The notes under the pieces were generated by a model. It saw nothing but the letters and a program-made list of their open reading frames with translations, was not told where the DNA came from and did not search any database. Positions 1-8,937 of a DNA stretch of 64,000 nt are shown piece after piece. The translations under genes and the position numbers were made by a program. This DNA is from Paractinoplanes ferrugineus (GTDB taxonomy: Bacteria; Actinomycetota; Actinomycetes; Mycobacteriales; Micromonosporaceae), in assembly GCF_016862195.1 (NCBI RefSeq), contig NZ_BOMM01000052.1, positions 124,001 to 188,000 of the forward strand, written 5' to 3'. Numbering within the stretch: the stretch's first letter is position 1; the number at the start of each line of letters is the position of its first letter.

Positions 1-1020
1 TCCGGCGATGAAGTGCGCGAGGATCGCGTCCTGCTGATCTTTGGTGTAATGCAGCTGCTGGGAGACGACCTTGATCGTGGCCTCCGGCTTGCGGACCGTG
101 ACGCCGGCGGCGCGTTCCAGGTCGGCGACCGCGTGGGCGACGAAGTCGACGTTGAGGTAGGCGCGGATGGTGTCGATAGTCTGGGCGGTGATCAGGTCGA
201 GTAGCTTGCGCATCGTCTCGGCCGAGGGGTCGACGATGCCGTCTTCGTCGGTGATGCGGGCACCGATGTGGGTGCGTCCGACCGCGCCGCGTTCAACGGT
301 CTGGCCGTTGCGACAGACTTCGATGCGCAGCCACGGGGCCAACGAGTACCGGCCCTCCCCGGTTTCGGAGTTCTGCAGCAGGAACCCGCCGGAGATGACC
401 GGCAGGTCGCTGCCACGGCGCCCGTCGAACGGGCTGCGGTAGTTGCGCAGCAGTTCCGGTGCCATGACCTGCACGTCGGGGGAGACGAACCGCACGTACA
501 TGCGCCGGTCGGTCAGGTCGCAGGAGGCGATCTGCACCGCGACGCCGGCCTGCTCGATGCCCTTGATCGCTGCCATCAGCACGTCGAGGTTGTTGATACG
601 CAGGTACCGGTCGGACAGGAACGCTCGGGCGGTGCCGTCACCGCTGGTTGGGGTTCGGCGTAGGCAGCGCACCAGGAATCGGCGGTCGTCGCGTTCCAGC
701 CAGCTGTTGACGTTGGTGTCCAGCAGCGGCACGTTCTCGGCGGCCAGCCGGCGCAGATAGGTTCCGGGGATGTCGAGCTTCTTGGCGACGCCGCCCAGCG
801 CGACGTCGGACAGAGCGAAGCTACCCGCGGTCAGGTCCACACCCGCCGAGCTCAGGACCGGTGCGGTGCGGGCGATGATCAGCTTGCCGCCGTCGGCGTG
901 CATGGTGTCCGCGCTAGCGTAGACGTCCACCGACCGAGCATGTTGATCTCTGAGTTGGGTGATCAGGCTGTTCATACCGATGTGGCGGTTGGGTGCCACG
1001 GCGAGCGTCGGCTGAGCCAT
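1..1020 (-). CDS. DUF932 phage/plasmid-like protein (3' end beyond window)
   Basis: An open frame runs without a stop from an ATG at 1020 to the left edge, giving 340 visible residues. The central RAFLSDRYLRINN motif is the hallmark of the DUF932 family, found mainly in phages, plasmids and integrated elements; its biochemical role is not established. The protein looks soluble, with no signal peptide or membrane segment. The long GC-rich stretch upstream (1021-1442) holds one copy of a duplicated spacer element. The C-terminus is outside the window. The family call is from motif recognition and is fairly secure. Confidence 0.8.
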   Translation of the reverse strand, partial: MAQPTLAVAPNRHIGMNSLITQLRDQHARSVDVYASADTMHADGGKLIIARTAPVLSSAGVDLTAGSFALSDVALGGVAKKLDIPGTYLRRLAAENVPLLDTNVNSWLERDDRRFLVRCLRRTPTSGDGTARAFLSDRYLRINNLDVLMAAIKGIEQAGVAVQIASCDLTDRRMYVRFVSPDVQVMAPELLRNYRSPFDGRRGSDLPVISGGFLLQNSETGEGRYSLAPWLRIEVCRNGQTVERGAVGRTHIGARITDEDGIVDPSAETMRKLLDLITAQTIDTIRAYLNVDFVAHAVADLERAAGVTVRKPEATIKVVSQQLHYTKDQQDAILAHFIAG

Positions 1021-1099
1021 AGAGAGGGAGCCTTCCAGGCGGGACCGCCACCATCACGGTGGCGGTTGGCGGGCACGCCCACTGGGCCGTGGTCGGCCG

Positions 1100-1260
1100 G
1101 GGTGAGCGTGTGCTGGCCCGCCGGTGCCCGGGGCCGTGCCCGGCCGGCCGGGGCGGCAAGGCGGCAAGGACGAGAAGATCTGTGGCCGCAGGCCAAGATG
1201 TTCTCGGACCGCCTTGCGCCCGGCGCCGGGTCGGCCACCGTGCCCGGCCAGCACCGCCGC
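1100..1260 (-). repeat. Spacer repeat family 1, copy A (leader of DUF932 gene)
   Basis: This stretch and copy B (11986-12142) share long near-identical blocks, including a perfect 20-mer at 1191-1210 and 12073-12092, and the same ends (GTGCTGGCC and GCACCGCCG). Read on the minus strand, each lies directly upstream of a minus-strand gene. The core folds as a TGGCC/GGCCA hairpin whose 3-nt loop differs between copies (TGC here, TTC in B), which suggests selection on RNA structure. The rest of the 1021-1442 gap shows no convincing gene. Confidence 0.6.
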
Positions 1261-1442
1261 CCCCGCCTTGCCACCGACGAGGCACCGGAGAACCCGAGAA
1301 GGCGGTGGTCACTCACGAGGACTTGCTGGCCAGATGTACGTTTTCAACGGTGTTCAGCTCCCGTCACGGGCTGTGACCAGTGCACGGGTTGGCGATGGCA
1401 CTCCAAGCTTCCCTGCAACCCCGTATGTCTTCGATCGGCGGC

Positions 1443-2042
1443 TCAGGACGAGTGCAGCGCCGACGCTCCACGAATTGCGACGGCGCCGACCCGGGCCGGA
1501 AATCGTCCACTGCTGGTCTGCCACCCCGGATAGGACGATGGTGAGGGGTCGTCGGTGCGGGAGCGTCGACGCAAAACGCGGCTCGGGCGAGGGGGAGTCC
1601 CTGCCGGACAGTCGAGGTAGCGCTCTGAGCGCCGCCGGACGTAGTCGACCTGTGAGCAGTAGGCGACGTACTTTCCGTCCAGGACGATGCCGCCGAGTCG
1701 GTCACAGCAGGCGACCGACACGGGATACCAGCCGGTCACTGCGTAGGTGACGACGTGACCGCAGGACAGGTCGAGGTCGAACACGCAGCGTCGGCGCCGT
1801 TCCCAGGGGCCTTCCGGCGGTGTGTTCGCCTGCGTGCCACCGGCGTTCTGACAGGGCTGGCAGATCGGCCCGAGGTCGGCGTCGTAGCCGGCGTCGCAGC
1901 TTTCACACACGATCAGCAGGCAGCTGCGGCATTCACCGGAGGCGGTGGTGCTCAGGTCGGTGTCGCAGAAGCCGCACATGCCGGTCATGCATGCGGTGGT
2001 GTGCTGGCCGGTCCGGTGCTGATGACACGGGTGGTCAGCCAT
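1443..2042 (-). CDS. Cys-rich zinc-ribbon hypothetical protein
   Basis: About 199 residues. The N-terminal 75 residues carry repeated metal-ligand pairs (CGFCD, CRSC, CESC, CQPC) with intervening His, a pattern typical of a double zinc ribbon or treble clef. A second Cys cluster (LSCGH, ACC, YCSQ) follows, and the C-terminus is basic. Such proteins bind nucleic acid or protein partners; the exact role is unknown. An ATG at 2042 is preferred. A GTG at 2081 would add 13 residues but has no better ribosome site. It lies in the same minus-strand series as the phage/plasmid-type genes around it. Confidence 0.6.
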   Translation of the reverse strand: MADHPCHQHRTGQHTTACMTGMCGFCDTDLSTTASGECRSCLLIVCESCDAGYDADLGPICQPCQNAGGTQANTPPEGPWERRRRCVFDLDLSCGHVVTYAVTGWYPVSVACCDRLGGIVLDGKYVAYCSQVDYVRRRSERYLDCPAGTPPRPSRVLRRRSRTDDPSPSSYPGWQTSSGRFPARVGAVAIRGASALHSS

Positions 2043-2150
2043 GATGACCTGCGCTAACTGGCGCGGAACGTTCAAGGTCACGAGGCTCGCCTGTCTTGTT
2101 GGCGGGTGTAGCCAGACCGAACCGGCCCCGGGCAGGGGGCTGGTGGGTGG

Positions 2151-2645
2151 TCATGACGGGGTCTCGGTGAGGGAGGCCCTGGTGTGCAGGAATTCGCGGT
2201 ACGTGTGGTCGGCGACGTCGACGACCACGGCGAGGACCTGTCGCGGCAGATCGTCAGCATTAAGAAACACCCCGGAGAGCAGCTGGCCGGAGGCCAGGGT
2301 GATCCGGTCGGCGATGGTGACCATGACCAGGAAACCGCCGTCGCGGTAGTCGCCGCTGACGGTCGCCTCAATACCGACGGCGGTGACCGGTGCGGCGATG
2401 CGCAAAATCTGCTGCTCGCAGCAGTGGTCGATGAAGGCGGCGACGTCAGTGCCGAAGTCACGGCCGCGCGGGTCCATCAAGGCGAACAGAGTTGCCACGT
2501 CATCGGCGTTGGTGGCGTCGTTCACGAGTTGATCGAGCCTGGTCAGATCAGCCCAGACGGTCAGTTCAGGGGCGGCCACACGCGCCGCCCGGGTGTGGGC
2601 GCGCAGCCACGAAAGTGCCTTACGGACAGAGGGTGTGAGGGGCAT
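2151..2645 (-). CDS. Hypothetical protein, 164 aa
   Basis: Not recognised. The N-terminus is basic and helical, followed by a mixed alpha/beta segment rich in Val and Ala. There is no signal peptide, membrane segment or catalytic signature. The ATG at 2645 is preferred over an upstream ATG at 2678, because the longer form would read through the strong hairpin that ends the preceding gene. The arrangement (hairpin, then start) suggests its own promoter near 2650-2740. Confidence 0.55.
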   Translation of the reverse strand: MPLTPSVRKALSWLRAHTRAARVAAPELTVWADLTRLDQLVNDATNADDVATLFALMDPRGRDFGTDVAAFIDHCCEQQILRIAAPVTAVGIEATVSGDYRDGGFLVMVTIADRITLASGQLLSGVFLNADDLPRQVLAVVVDVADHTYREFLHTRASLTETPS

Positions 2646-2666
2646 GCGGACTCCTGAACATCGAAA

Positions 2667-2697
2667 CAGGGCGCCCACCGGATGGGTGGGCGCCCTG
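2667..2697 (-). terminator. Hairpin terminator of the ComM-like gene
   Basis: A perfect 13-bp inverted repeat (CAGGGCGCCCACC with its complement) around a 5-nt loop, 45 bp past the stop codon at 2742. There is no T tract, as is usual for terminators in high-GC actinobacteria. Confidence 0.7.
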
Positions 2698-2741
2698 ACA
2701 GACGGGATGAGTGGTGGCTTCGACGAGGTGGAGCCGGTGGA

Positions 2742-4259
2742 TCAGTGGGTGTGTCGCCCCGGGAGATAGAGGTTGACGGCGGTGTCGACGGCTCCCTTAT
2801 CGGGCTGCCCGGTGCCGTGCAGGTCGCTGACCGTCCACGCGAGCTGCAGAACCGCGCGGTACGCCCTGATGCTCAGCTGGCCGACATCGACCATGCGCCG
2901 CAGGTTGCTCGTGGCTGGCACCGGTAGGCGAAACGCGGGCTGCTGCAGGACCTCGAGGGGAACCTTTGCATTGGTGGAGCAGCCCTGCGGCGCCCACCGC
3001 TCGGCGGCAGCCGCTCGGGCCGCGACGACGCGCGCCGCGATCGTTGCGGACGACTCACCGTCGGAGGCGTCATCGGATGCCCCAGCGTCGATGCCGACGG
3101 TGATGGCCAGGCGATCGGCGATCGAGTGCAACTGGTTGCGGTAGCGCCGCCGGGCCGGCGCGCTGCACCCGCCGGTCCTGCTGTGGGCCGTCGAACAGGG
3201 GCACGGCCTGGACGTGGCGACTAGCTGAACGTCGGCCGGGAACGTCATGATGCCTCGAGCGCGAACCACCTGAACGATCTGATGATCAAGGGGCTGACGC
3301 AACGCGTGCAGGACCTCCGGTGCGAAGTCAGGAGCGTTGTGCAGCAGCAGTACGCCACGGTGCGCCAGGCTGGCGACGCCCGGTCGTCGTCCGCCGATCA
3401 TGGTGGTCACCGACGTCGCAGGCCCCGGCACCTGCAACGGCGGTCGCCGGAGCAGGGCGTCGACCTGGTGGCCCTCGGCGGCATACAGCGCACTGACTTC
3501 CACGGCCTGACGATCGTCAAGGTCCGGTAGCAGAGACCGTAGGCACTCGCCGATTAGCGGTACCGGAACCTCCGGTGCGACGGTGAGGTTGAGGTGGTGC
3601 CGGCCCGCGGCGGCGACCTCGAGGGCGAACCGTGCCGGCGACAACCACGGCGGCAGGAAGTCCGGGGCCGCTTGAGCTGCACCGTCACCTGCGCTTGCAC
3701 CGTCGGCATGCAGGGCGGGTAGCGCCGGTTCCATGCCGGTGGTGGCCCAGGTGACGAGTTCGGACAGGGATTGGACCGCGACCACGTGCATCCCGGGCAC
3801 CAGGATCGCGTGCCGGGCGTTGGCAGCTGGTACCACGACCGTGCGGTATCCCTGGTCAGCGGCGGTGGCGACCAGGGCGAGCGTGTCTGGGACAGGGCGT
3901 ACTGCGCCGTCGAGCCCGACCTCGCCGAGGAGCATCGTCTCGTTCAGCGCGGTGGACGGAAGGTGGCCGGTGGCGGCGAGGACCGCTGCGGTGACCGCCA
4001 GATCAGTGCTGGGATGCACCGGCCCTGACCCCCACTCCGACTCCGGCGGAGTGAGAGTGATGTGGACGTGGAGATCCGGCCAGGTCAGTCTGGTGTTGGT
4101 GATCCCGGCGTACACGCGGTCGCGCAGCTCGGGATAGGAGGTGCCGTCCTGGCCGACCGCGATCAGGCTGCGGCCCCCAGGCATCGCGCTGACCTGCACG
4201 AGCACTTCTCGGCAGACGCCACCGTCGGGCGTCAACGTTGCCAGGCTCAACGCGGTCAT
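2742..4259 (-). CDS. ComM/YifB-like protein with decayed ATPase motifs
   Basis: 505 residues with the ComM/YifB (Mg-chelatase AAA+) layout: an N-terminal Lon-like domain with LGEVGLDGAVRPV at about 111-123, an AAA+ core, and a C-terminal helical domain. Family members hydrolyse ATP to drive branch migration during natural transformation. Here the Walker A site is gone: residues 226-234 read TVAPEVPVP instead of the Gly-rich Lys-Thr loop. Walker B reads LLLHNAP (303-310) instead of the usual LFLDEAP. The CPC zinc-like motif (353-355) and the remaining fold are kept and the frame is intact, so this is probably a maintained pseudo-ATPase rather than a dead gene. DprA, its usual functional partner, lies at 9335-10303. 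Confidence 0.8.
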   Translation of the reverse strand: MTALSLATLTPDGGVCREVLVQVSAMPGGRSLIAVGQDGTSYPELRDRVYAGITNTRLTWPDLHVHITLTPPESEWGSGPVHPSTDLAVTAAVLAATGHLPSTALNETMLLGEVGLDGAVRPVPDTLALVATAADQGYRTVVVPAANARHAILVPGMHVVAVQSLSELVTWATTGMEPALPALHADGASAGDGAAQAAPDFLPPWLSPARFALEVAAAGRHHLNLTVAPEVPVPLIGECLRSLLPDLDDRQAVEVSALYAAEGHQVDALLRRPPLQVPGPATSVTTMIGGRRPGVASLAHRGVLLLHNAPDFAPEVLHALRQPLDHQIVQVVRARGIMTFPADVQLVATSRPCPCSTAHSRTGGCSAPARRRYRNQLHSIADRLAITVGIDAGASDDASDGESSATIAARVVAARAAAAERWAPQGCSTNAKVPLEVLQQPAFRLPVPATSNLRRMVDVGQLSIRAYRAVLQLAWTVSDLHGTGQPDKGAVDTAVNLYLPGRHTH

Positions 4260-4424
4260 GCTGTTCTCCGCGCCGGTCGGGTGCTGTGGTGCGCGGTTGC
4301 CGAGCTGGGCCGGCGCCCGGGTTGGGGATGGGTGAGAGGAGATGGCTGATCCGCGAGTGCGTCGCGGTTGTGGTCATCGATGGTGGTCAAGGACGGCCTC
4401 CGTAGCCAGTACGGGTCCCGGCCG

Positions 4425-4612
4425 CCGACCGTTGTGGTGGCTGCCGGGAGGGACGGCACGACCCGGCCCGCCCGGCGTGGTGCCGGGGTCAAGCCCCGGC
4501 CCGGGGCCTGGCTACCTCGGTGCAGTCGTTAGCCCTTGGGCCGACGCTGCGGGGCAAGCAGGCCGGTGGCTTGAAGACGGCCCGCGCGGGCGGGACCGTG
4601 CCTAGTCCCATC
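4425..4612 (-). repeat. Spacer repeat family 2, copy C (leader of ComM-like gene)
   Basis: This part of the gene-free stretch 4260-4811 resembles 13640-13850 (copy D). Shared blocks include AGGGACGGCACGAC, CCCGGCC, a GTGGCTTGA run, and CGGGACCGTGCC, in the same order and spacing range. Both copies lie upstream of minus-strand genes. Similarity is patchier than in family 1, as expected for a structured RNA or regulatory spacer. No gene is evident in 4260-4811. Confidence 0.45.
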
Positions 4613-4811
4613 CCGCGCAGTCGCCCGCACACGAGACGTTGCGGCCCGTGATAGTCAGAGACGGCCGTTCGGGAAGGCGTCACCGTGACACTCTTCCGGG
4701 CCGTCAGCCGCGAGGAGACCGTGCGCGGCAGTTTGGCCACCTTTGCTGGATGCGCGGACGGCAGGGTCACCGGTACGTTCATCTGCGAATGCTCGACGGC
4801 TGGAGGCTCTA

Positions 4812-5078
4812 GTGACCGCAGACGACGACGTAGACGACGGTCAGACCCGGGTGTGGCTGTGGGCTGGCCTTGCACCAGGTTCCCAATACCGGTTCGCTGC
4901 CATCGGCCCATACCCATCGTGGCAGGACGCGAAAGACGCCGCGGATCGTGCCCCGAACGTCCTCGATTTTGATGGGGAGATCCACTCCGCATGGCGTGTC
5001 GATGAAACCGAACCGACAGCAGACTGCAAAATCCACCGCATTGACGAAGGCGACGACACCGGCGATTGGTTCGGCTGA
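4812..5078 (+). CDS. Small acidic hypothetical protein
   Basis: 88 residues starting at a GTG with a clear GGAGG site 5-9 bp upstream (4802-4806). The protein is acidic, rich in Asp and Trp, with no membrane segment. It is one of only two plus-strand genes in the first 17 kb. No family is recognised. The ribosome site, composition and stop placement favour it over the overlapping minus-strand frame at 4809-5156. Confidence 0.55.
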   Translation: MTADDDVDDGQTRVWLWAGLAPGSQYRFAAIGPYPSWQDAKDAADRAPNVLDFDGEIHSAWRVDETEPTADCKIHRIDEGDDTGDWFG

Positions 5079-5280
5079 TCTCAGGGGCCGAGTAGTCCGA
5101 TCATCGTCATCACACAGTTTGCGCCAGAATCCGGAACTCGCGGACACGAGGTCCACCTACGATCGAGCGGTGTCAGAAGTGCTGTTCAATCGGTGTCCGA
5201 GGATCCGGAGACAGCCAGGTCGAGGACGCTCACGATGGGCGGACCACCGGTCTTAACCCCCAGCTGTCTGCCAGCGCGGT

Positions 5281-5466
5281 TCAACCAGCCGTGCAGCTGC
5301 CCCTCGGTACCAGCGAGATGAATGCCGTTCCGTCGTTGGTCGTCATGATCGGGTTCGTACCGTCACGATCGGGCTCGTCGACGTCCTTGGAGATGACGAA
5401 CGTTTCCGTTGCGTCGAGGACCGTGACGTCGTGTTGCGCCTCGACCCGTTCCAGCCTGAGCAACAT
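5281..5466 (-). CDS. Small hypothetical protein, 61 aa
   Basis: The short frame starts at an ATG with a good GGAGGA ribosome site on the minus strand. The protein is mixed charged and mostly beta-like, with no Cys or membrane segment. It faces the small plus-strand gene at 4812-5078 (convergent). Function unknown; the ribosome site is the main support. Confidence 0.5.
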   Translation of the reverse strand: MLLRLERVEAQHDVTVLDATETFVISKDVDEPDRDGTNPIMTTNDGTAFISLVPRGSCTAG

Positions 5467-5612
5467 GTCTTCCTCCGTGCAGATCTGAATAATCCGGTCG
5501 GGAAATTGGGCCTACGCTGCGGCGCTGATCGCTGCAGCTGGGCCGGCCGCAGAGCCCCAGGAGATCCTCCTGCCGAGTTTCGGTAGGCGGCGAAGATGCA
5601 GAACGTCCGCCG

Positions 5613-7778
5613 TTATGCCGGCGTGATGTCGAGCCGCAGACGCCGGCGTTCCACAGCCAGCAGTGCCCGCGCCGGGGTGTGCCAGCTGTCGTCACCGATG
5701 ACCGCGGTCGTCCGCCCGTCGAGCAGCGCCTGCAGAGCGGGAATCTGCTCGGCGTATTCGTCGCCGAGGGATTGCAGGTCAGCGCAGGCGCGCAGTGTGG
5801 CCTCGCGCATCTTCTTGGTCCAGGGGACGCGCTGGTGGCCCGCGCGGGGTGGTTGCCCCGCATTGGGGTGGCCATCGTGACCGGGCGCACCATAGTCAGC
5901 CATGCCGCACGAGCAGCCGCGGACATCGTCGGTCGGCAGGGGGAGTCGGCGGGCGCGGCCGTAGATCGGGCCTTCACACAGGTGGTAGCCGAGCCACACG
6001 ACCGGCGGGTGAACACCGGCGGCTTGCGCGAGCAGGGCGACTTTGTCGTAGTCCCAGGCCCGGCCGCCGCGTTGCTGGCGGTGCCCGGCGACTTTCGGAT
6101 GCGTCAGCGTGCGCCAGTAGTCCGGGTGGACCCCGGTGGAGGCGACAAGGTCCTTTTCGTCGGCGAAGCTGCCGGCGGTCAGGGCGTGTGGCAGCTGGTC
6201 GAGGAGCAGGTGGGCCAGTTCGCGGCGTACGGCCGGCACCGCCGGATCATCGGCGGGGGCGAGACGCAGGGCGCGGGACATGCTTGCTGGTGCGTCGGGC
6301 AGCTCGGGGAGGGCGGTACCGGCGGCGAGGTAGTCCAGCAGCACCGCGGCGAAGTCGCTGAGCATGTGCTCGAAGCCGCGGGTGCGGTCGTGATAGTCAC
6401 CGACGGGCAGCCACCGGCCGCCGCCGCGGTGCGCCACGCGGTGCGCCGCCTCGTGCAGCAGGACGAGCCGGGCCCGGTGCCGGCTGGTCAGCGCAGCACG
6501 GTGGATGGCGACGTCGCCGGTGCGCGGGTGGTAGAAGCCGTCGGAGCATGGTGACTCGTCGCTGTCGGAGTACACCCGGACCCGGTCCAGCGCGAACGCG
6601 CCGATCGCTCGCCGGACGAGCTGCTGCGTTTCGTCCAGCACCGTGCGCTCGGCGGCGGTGAGCTGCCGCAGGGGAACCCACGTCGTGGTGTCCCGGGTGC
6701 GTTCGTAGTGGCGCACTCGCCGGGTCCGGGCGATTTCGACGCCGAGACGGTCCATGAACGCCCACAGCTGTTCGTGGGGCAGACCTGAGGCGGTGAGTTC
6801 GGTGTAGCCCTTGTCGGCCAGGTCGAGCTTGGCTTCCTCGTTGCCCGAGGTGGTGAAGAAGCACAGGGCGGGCAGGTGGGTGCGCGCCCACGTCCGCCAC
6901 GCGGCCCGGGCGAGGGGCATCCGGATGTCGGCGAAGTATTGCTCCGGCTCGCGCAACTTCCCGCCGCCCAGCACGTGTTGGGTGAACCGGTCGATGACCT
7001 GCTGGTCCTCGCTGTTGGCGAGGATGGCCCGGATCGCGTCGCGCAGGGCGCCGGCTTCGATGACGGTGCGGTCGCGGTTCTGCAGGCCCTTGGCGTCCAG
7101 GGGCAGGTCGTAGGAGGCGAGCAAGCCCGGCATGGTCGAGACCAGTACGCCGCCGATCCACACCCGGCCTGGCGCTCCGCCGAGTACGCACGCGCCGTAA
7201 CCGGGCGGCTGCTGGTAGCCGGGCTCGCTCAGCGCCCGGAACCGGCTGGTGGCCTGGTCGGCGAGGTCCTGGGAACAGGCGACGGTGAAGACCGTGCCGC
7301 GGGTGCGGTCGCTGCGATGCAGGCGGTAGACGAGGACTTCGGTGCCGTCGGTGGATCGTGACGGCACGATGCCGTCGAGCAGCCGGCGGCGTTCGACGGC
7401 TGGGGTGAACCCGTAGCCGACGGTGTCGCAGCGCACCGGACCGACCTCAGGGGTGCGGGCCAGGACGAGGCAGGCGAGTTTCTTGCCTTCGCCGAACTGG
7501 CCGATCTGAGCGTCGGTCTTCGTCGAGTAACCCAGCACCAGTCCCTCTTCGGGGATGCCGGGGCCGTCGTCGCTGATGGTCAGGACACCGTCCGCCCACC
7601 AGATGCGGGCGGCGGGGTCCTCGTCGAGGGCGTTGGCGATCAGCTCGCACAGGGCGCGTACGGGTGTCCACGACTTCACGTATTCCGGTGAGATCGGGTA
7701 CGCCAGCGTGTCCACCGACTGGGCAACAGCGGCGGTCGAGTGATGATCCGCGACATCCGCGGGTGCGAAGTCGTCCAC
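5613..7778 (-). CDS. GHKL ATPase joined to an HEXXH metallopeptidase-like segment
   Basis: 721 residues. The N-terminal 100 residues form a GHKL (HSP90/MutL/TopoVI-like) ATP site: ELIANALDED at 45-54 (N box), DDGPGIP at 70-76, and GQFGEGKK at 93-100. A conserved-looking NRDRT lies at 234-238. A zinc-peptidase motif HEAAH sits at 442-446, with Glu470 a plausible third ligand. The C-terminal 200 residues contain a second Cys/His-rich patch (GCSCGMADYGAPGHDGH). GHKL-N proteins include phage rIIA-like and anti-phage ATPases, but an HEXXH segment in the same chain is unusual. The start at 7778 directly follows a terminator-bearing spacer, so it is probably transcribed alone. Activity is inferred from motifs only. 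Confidence 0.75.
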   Translation of the reverse strand: MDDFAPADVADHHSTAAVAQSVDTLAYPISPEYVKSWTPVRALCELIANALDEDPAARIWWADGVLTISDDGPGIPEEGLVLGYSTKTDAQIGQFGEGKKLACLVLARTPEVGPVRCDTVGYGFTPAVERRRLLDGIVPSRSTDGTEVLVYRLHRSDRTRGTVFTVACSQDLADQATSRFRALSEPGYQQPPGYGACVLGGAPGRVWIGGVLVSTMPGLLASYDLPLDAKGLQNRDRTVIEAGALRDAIRAILANSEDQQVIDRFTQHVLGGGKLREPEQYFADIRMPLARAAWRTWARTHLPALCFFTTSGNEEAKLDLADKGYTELTASGLPHEQLWAFMDRLGVEIARTRRVRHYERTRDTTTWVPLRQLTAAERTVLDETQQLVRRAIGAFALDRVRVYSDSDESPCSDGFYHPRTGDVAIHRAALTSRHRARLVLLHEAAHRVAHRGGGRWLPVGDYHDRTRGFEHMLSDFAAVLLDYLAAGTALPELPDAPASMSRALRLAPADDPAVPAVRRELAHLLLDQLPHALTAGSFADEKDLVASTGVHPDYWRTLTHPKVAGHRQQRGGRAWDYDKVALLAQAAGVHPPVVWLGYHLCEGPIYGRARRLPLPTDDVRGCSCGMADYGAPGHDGHPNAGQPPRAGHQRVPWTKKMREATLRACADLQSLGDEYAEQIPALQALLDGRTTAVIGDDSWHTPARALLAVERRRLRLDITPA

Positions 7779-7947
7779 GAAACAGTCTCCTTGAATGAGT
7801 CAGAGGCCGGTCTCCGGCCGTGCGCCTGGGCGCGGCCAGCGGCCAGCGGCCGGAGGAAGGGCGCAGCGTGAGGACCGGAGTTCGAGCACGCAGCGGTGAC
7901 CGGCGGCCGATGGAGGTGTCGGCGGCCGGACACGGGCGCGCCAGGAG

Positions 7948-7982
7948 CCGGTGTCTCAGCGCCGTGGGCGCTGAGACACCGG
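7948..7982 (-). terminator. Perfect 16-bp hairpin terminator of the DUF4192 gene
   Basis: A perfect 16-bp inverted repeat around a 3-nt loop (GTG), 10 bp past the DUF4192 stop at 7993. It is among the strongest hairpins in the window and also separates that gene from the GHKL gene. Confidence 0.8.
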
Positions 7983-7992
7983 CAACAGGCCG

Positions 7993-8937
7993 CTACCGGA
8001 AGAGGACTTCGAGGTCCGTGCCTTCGGGCAGCGGCCAGGGCAGCGTCGCGGGATTGATCCCGGCGGTGAGCACGGCACCGATCAGGTGCGACATGGTGTT
8101 GTCGGGCAGCGCGTGTACGGCCTTGGACAGTGCGGCCCAGGCCAGCGCCGGCTCGCTGCGCCGCCAGGCGTTCCAGGCGACCAGGTTCGCCGGTGCCGCC
8201 ACGCAGTGCTCGGGCACACGGCGGACCAGGTCGAGCCACAGGTTGTGCTGCCAGGTCTCACCCGTGGTCGCCACCCATGCCGCACTGCGGCCGTTGTTGT
8301 CCTGAAGTGCCACCGCCAGATACGCGACCTGCTCGTCGCTGAGCCGGTCGCCGGCGGACGCGATGTCCAAGCTGGTGTGCACGACGGCCACCGGATCCGG
8401 CAGGAGTTCCATCACACTGTTCAGGGCGGCGGAGGTGCGGGCTTGCGCGTCGGGGTCCGGCTCGATGAAGGAGTCGAAGTGCTCCCGCGAGGGCAGTGCC
8501 ACGCGGCCGCTCAGCGTCATCTCCGCGGCGATGACACTGCCGGCGGGATCCAGGACGGCGCCGTGCTCGGGTGTGCACGGGCATCCGCCGTTAAGGCAGA
8601 AGTACCTGCCGTCATCAACCAGCAGACATGCCTTGACGGTGACCGCCATGTGCAGCGAGTCCGCGAGCCCGATAAGGCGGTTGCGGTCCGACAGTGGTCC
8701 ATAGCCGACGATGAAGGCGCGGTTGGCGTCCGCGCGGGCGGCGGCGGTGCTGCTCTGGTCGATGATGAACTCATCCGGTGCCTGCCGGTCGACACTGAGC
8801 CCGCAGGTGAGGCGCCCGTCGCCGGTGACGAACACGACGACGATGCTGTCGTGAGGGTGGTGTCCCAGCACGTACGGGATGGTGGTGAGCAGGTCAGCCG
8901 GACCGTGAACGACTGACGGTGCAGGGTCGAGCACAGC
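7993..8937 (-). CDS. DUF4192 family protein
   Basis: About 314 residues. The N-terminus has the family signature (GPADLLTTIPYVLGHHPHDSI), and the rest is the usual alternating alpha/beta Rossmann-like body. DUF4192 is widespread in Actinobacteria and their plasmids, with no known function. The start is uncertain: a GTG at 8937 has AGGAG at a 10-nt spacing, while a GTG at 8943 is too close to that site and a TTG at 8988 would extend the protein by 17 residues. It contains a Cys cluster (CLNGGCPC) in the middle. Confidence 0.8.
   Translation of the reverse strand, partial: AVLDPAPSVVHGPADLLTTIPYVLGHHPHDSIVVVFVTGDGRLTCGLSVDRQAPDEFIIDQSSTAAARADANRAFIVGYGPLSDRNRLIGLADSLHMAVTVKACLLVDDGRYFCLNGGCPCTPEHGAVLDPAGSVIAAEMTLSGRVALPSREHFDSFIEPDPDAQARTSAALNSVMELLPDPVAVVHTSLDIASAGDRLSDEQVAYLAVALQDNNGRSAAWVATTGETWQHNLWLDLVRRVPEHCVAAPANLVAWNAWRRSEPALAWAALSKAVHALPDNTMSHLIGAVLTAGINPATLPWPLPEGTDLEVLFR

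Noticed and set aside
1054-1254. Short minus-strand frame similar to one at 11777-12136
   Set aside because: The shared peptide comes from the duplicated spacer. The hairpin and lack of similarity outside it favour an RNA or DNA element over a protein, though a short peptide is not excluded.
8086-8916. 276-residue plus-strand frame
   Set aside because: Antisense to DUF4192, which has family motifs.
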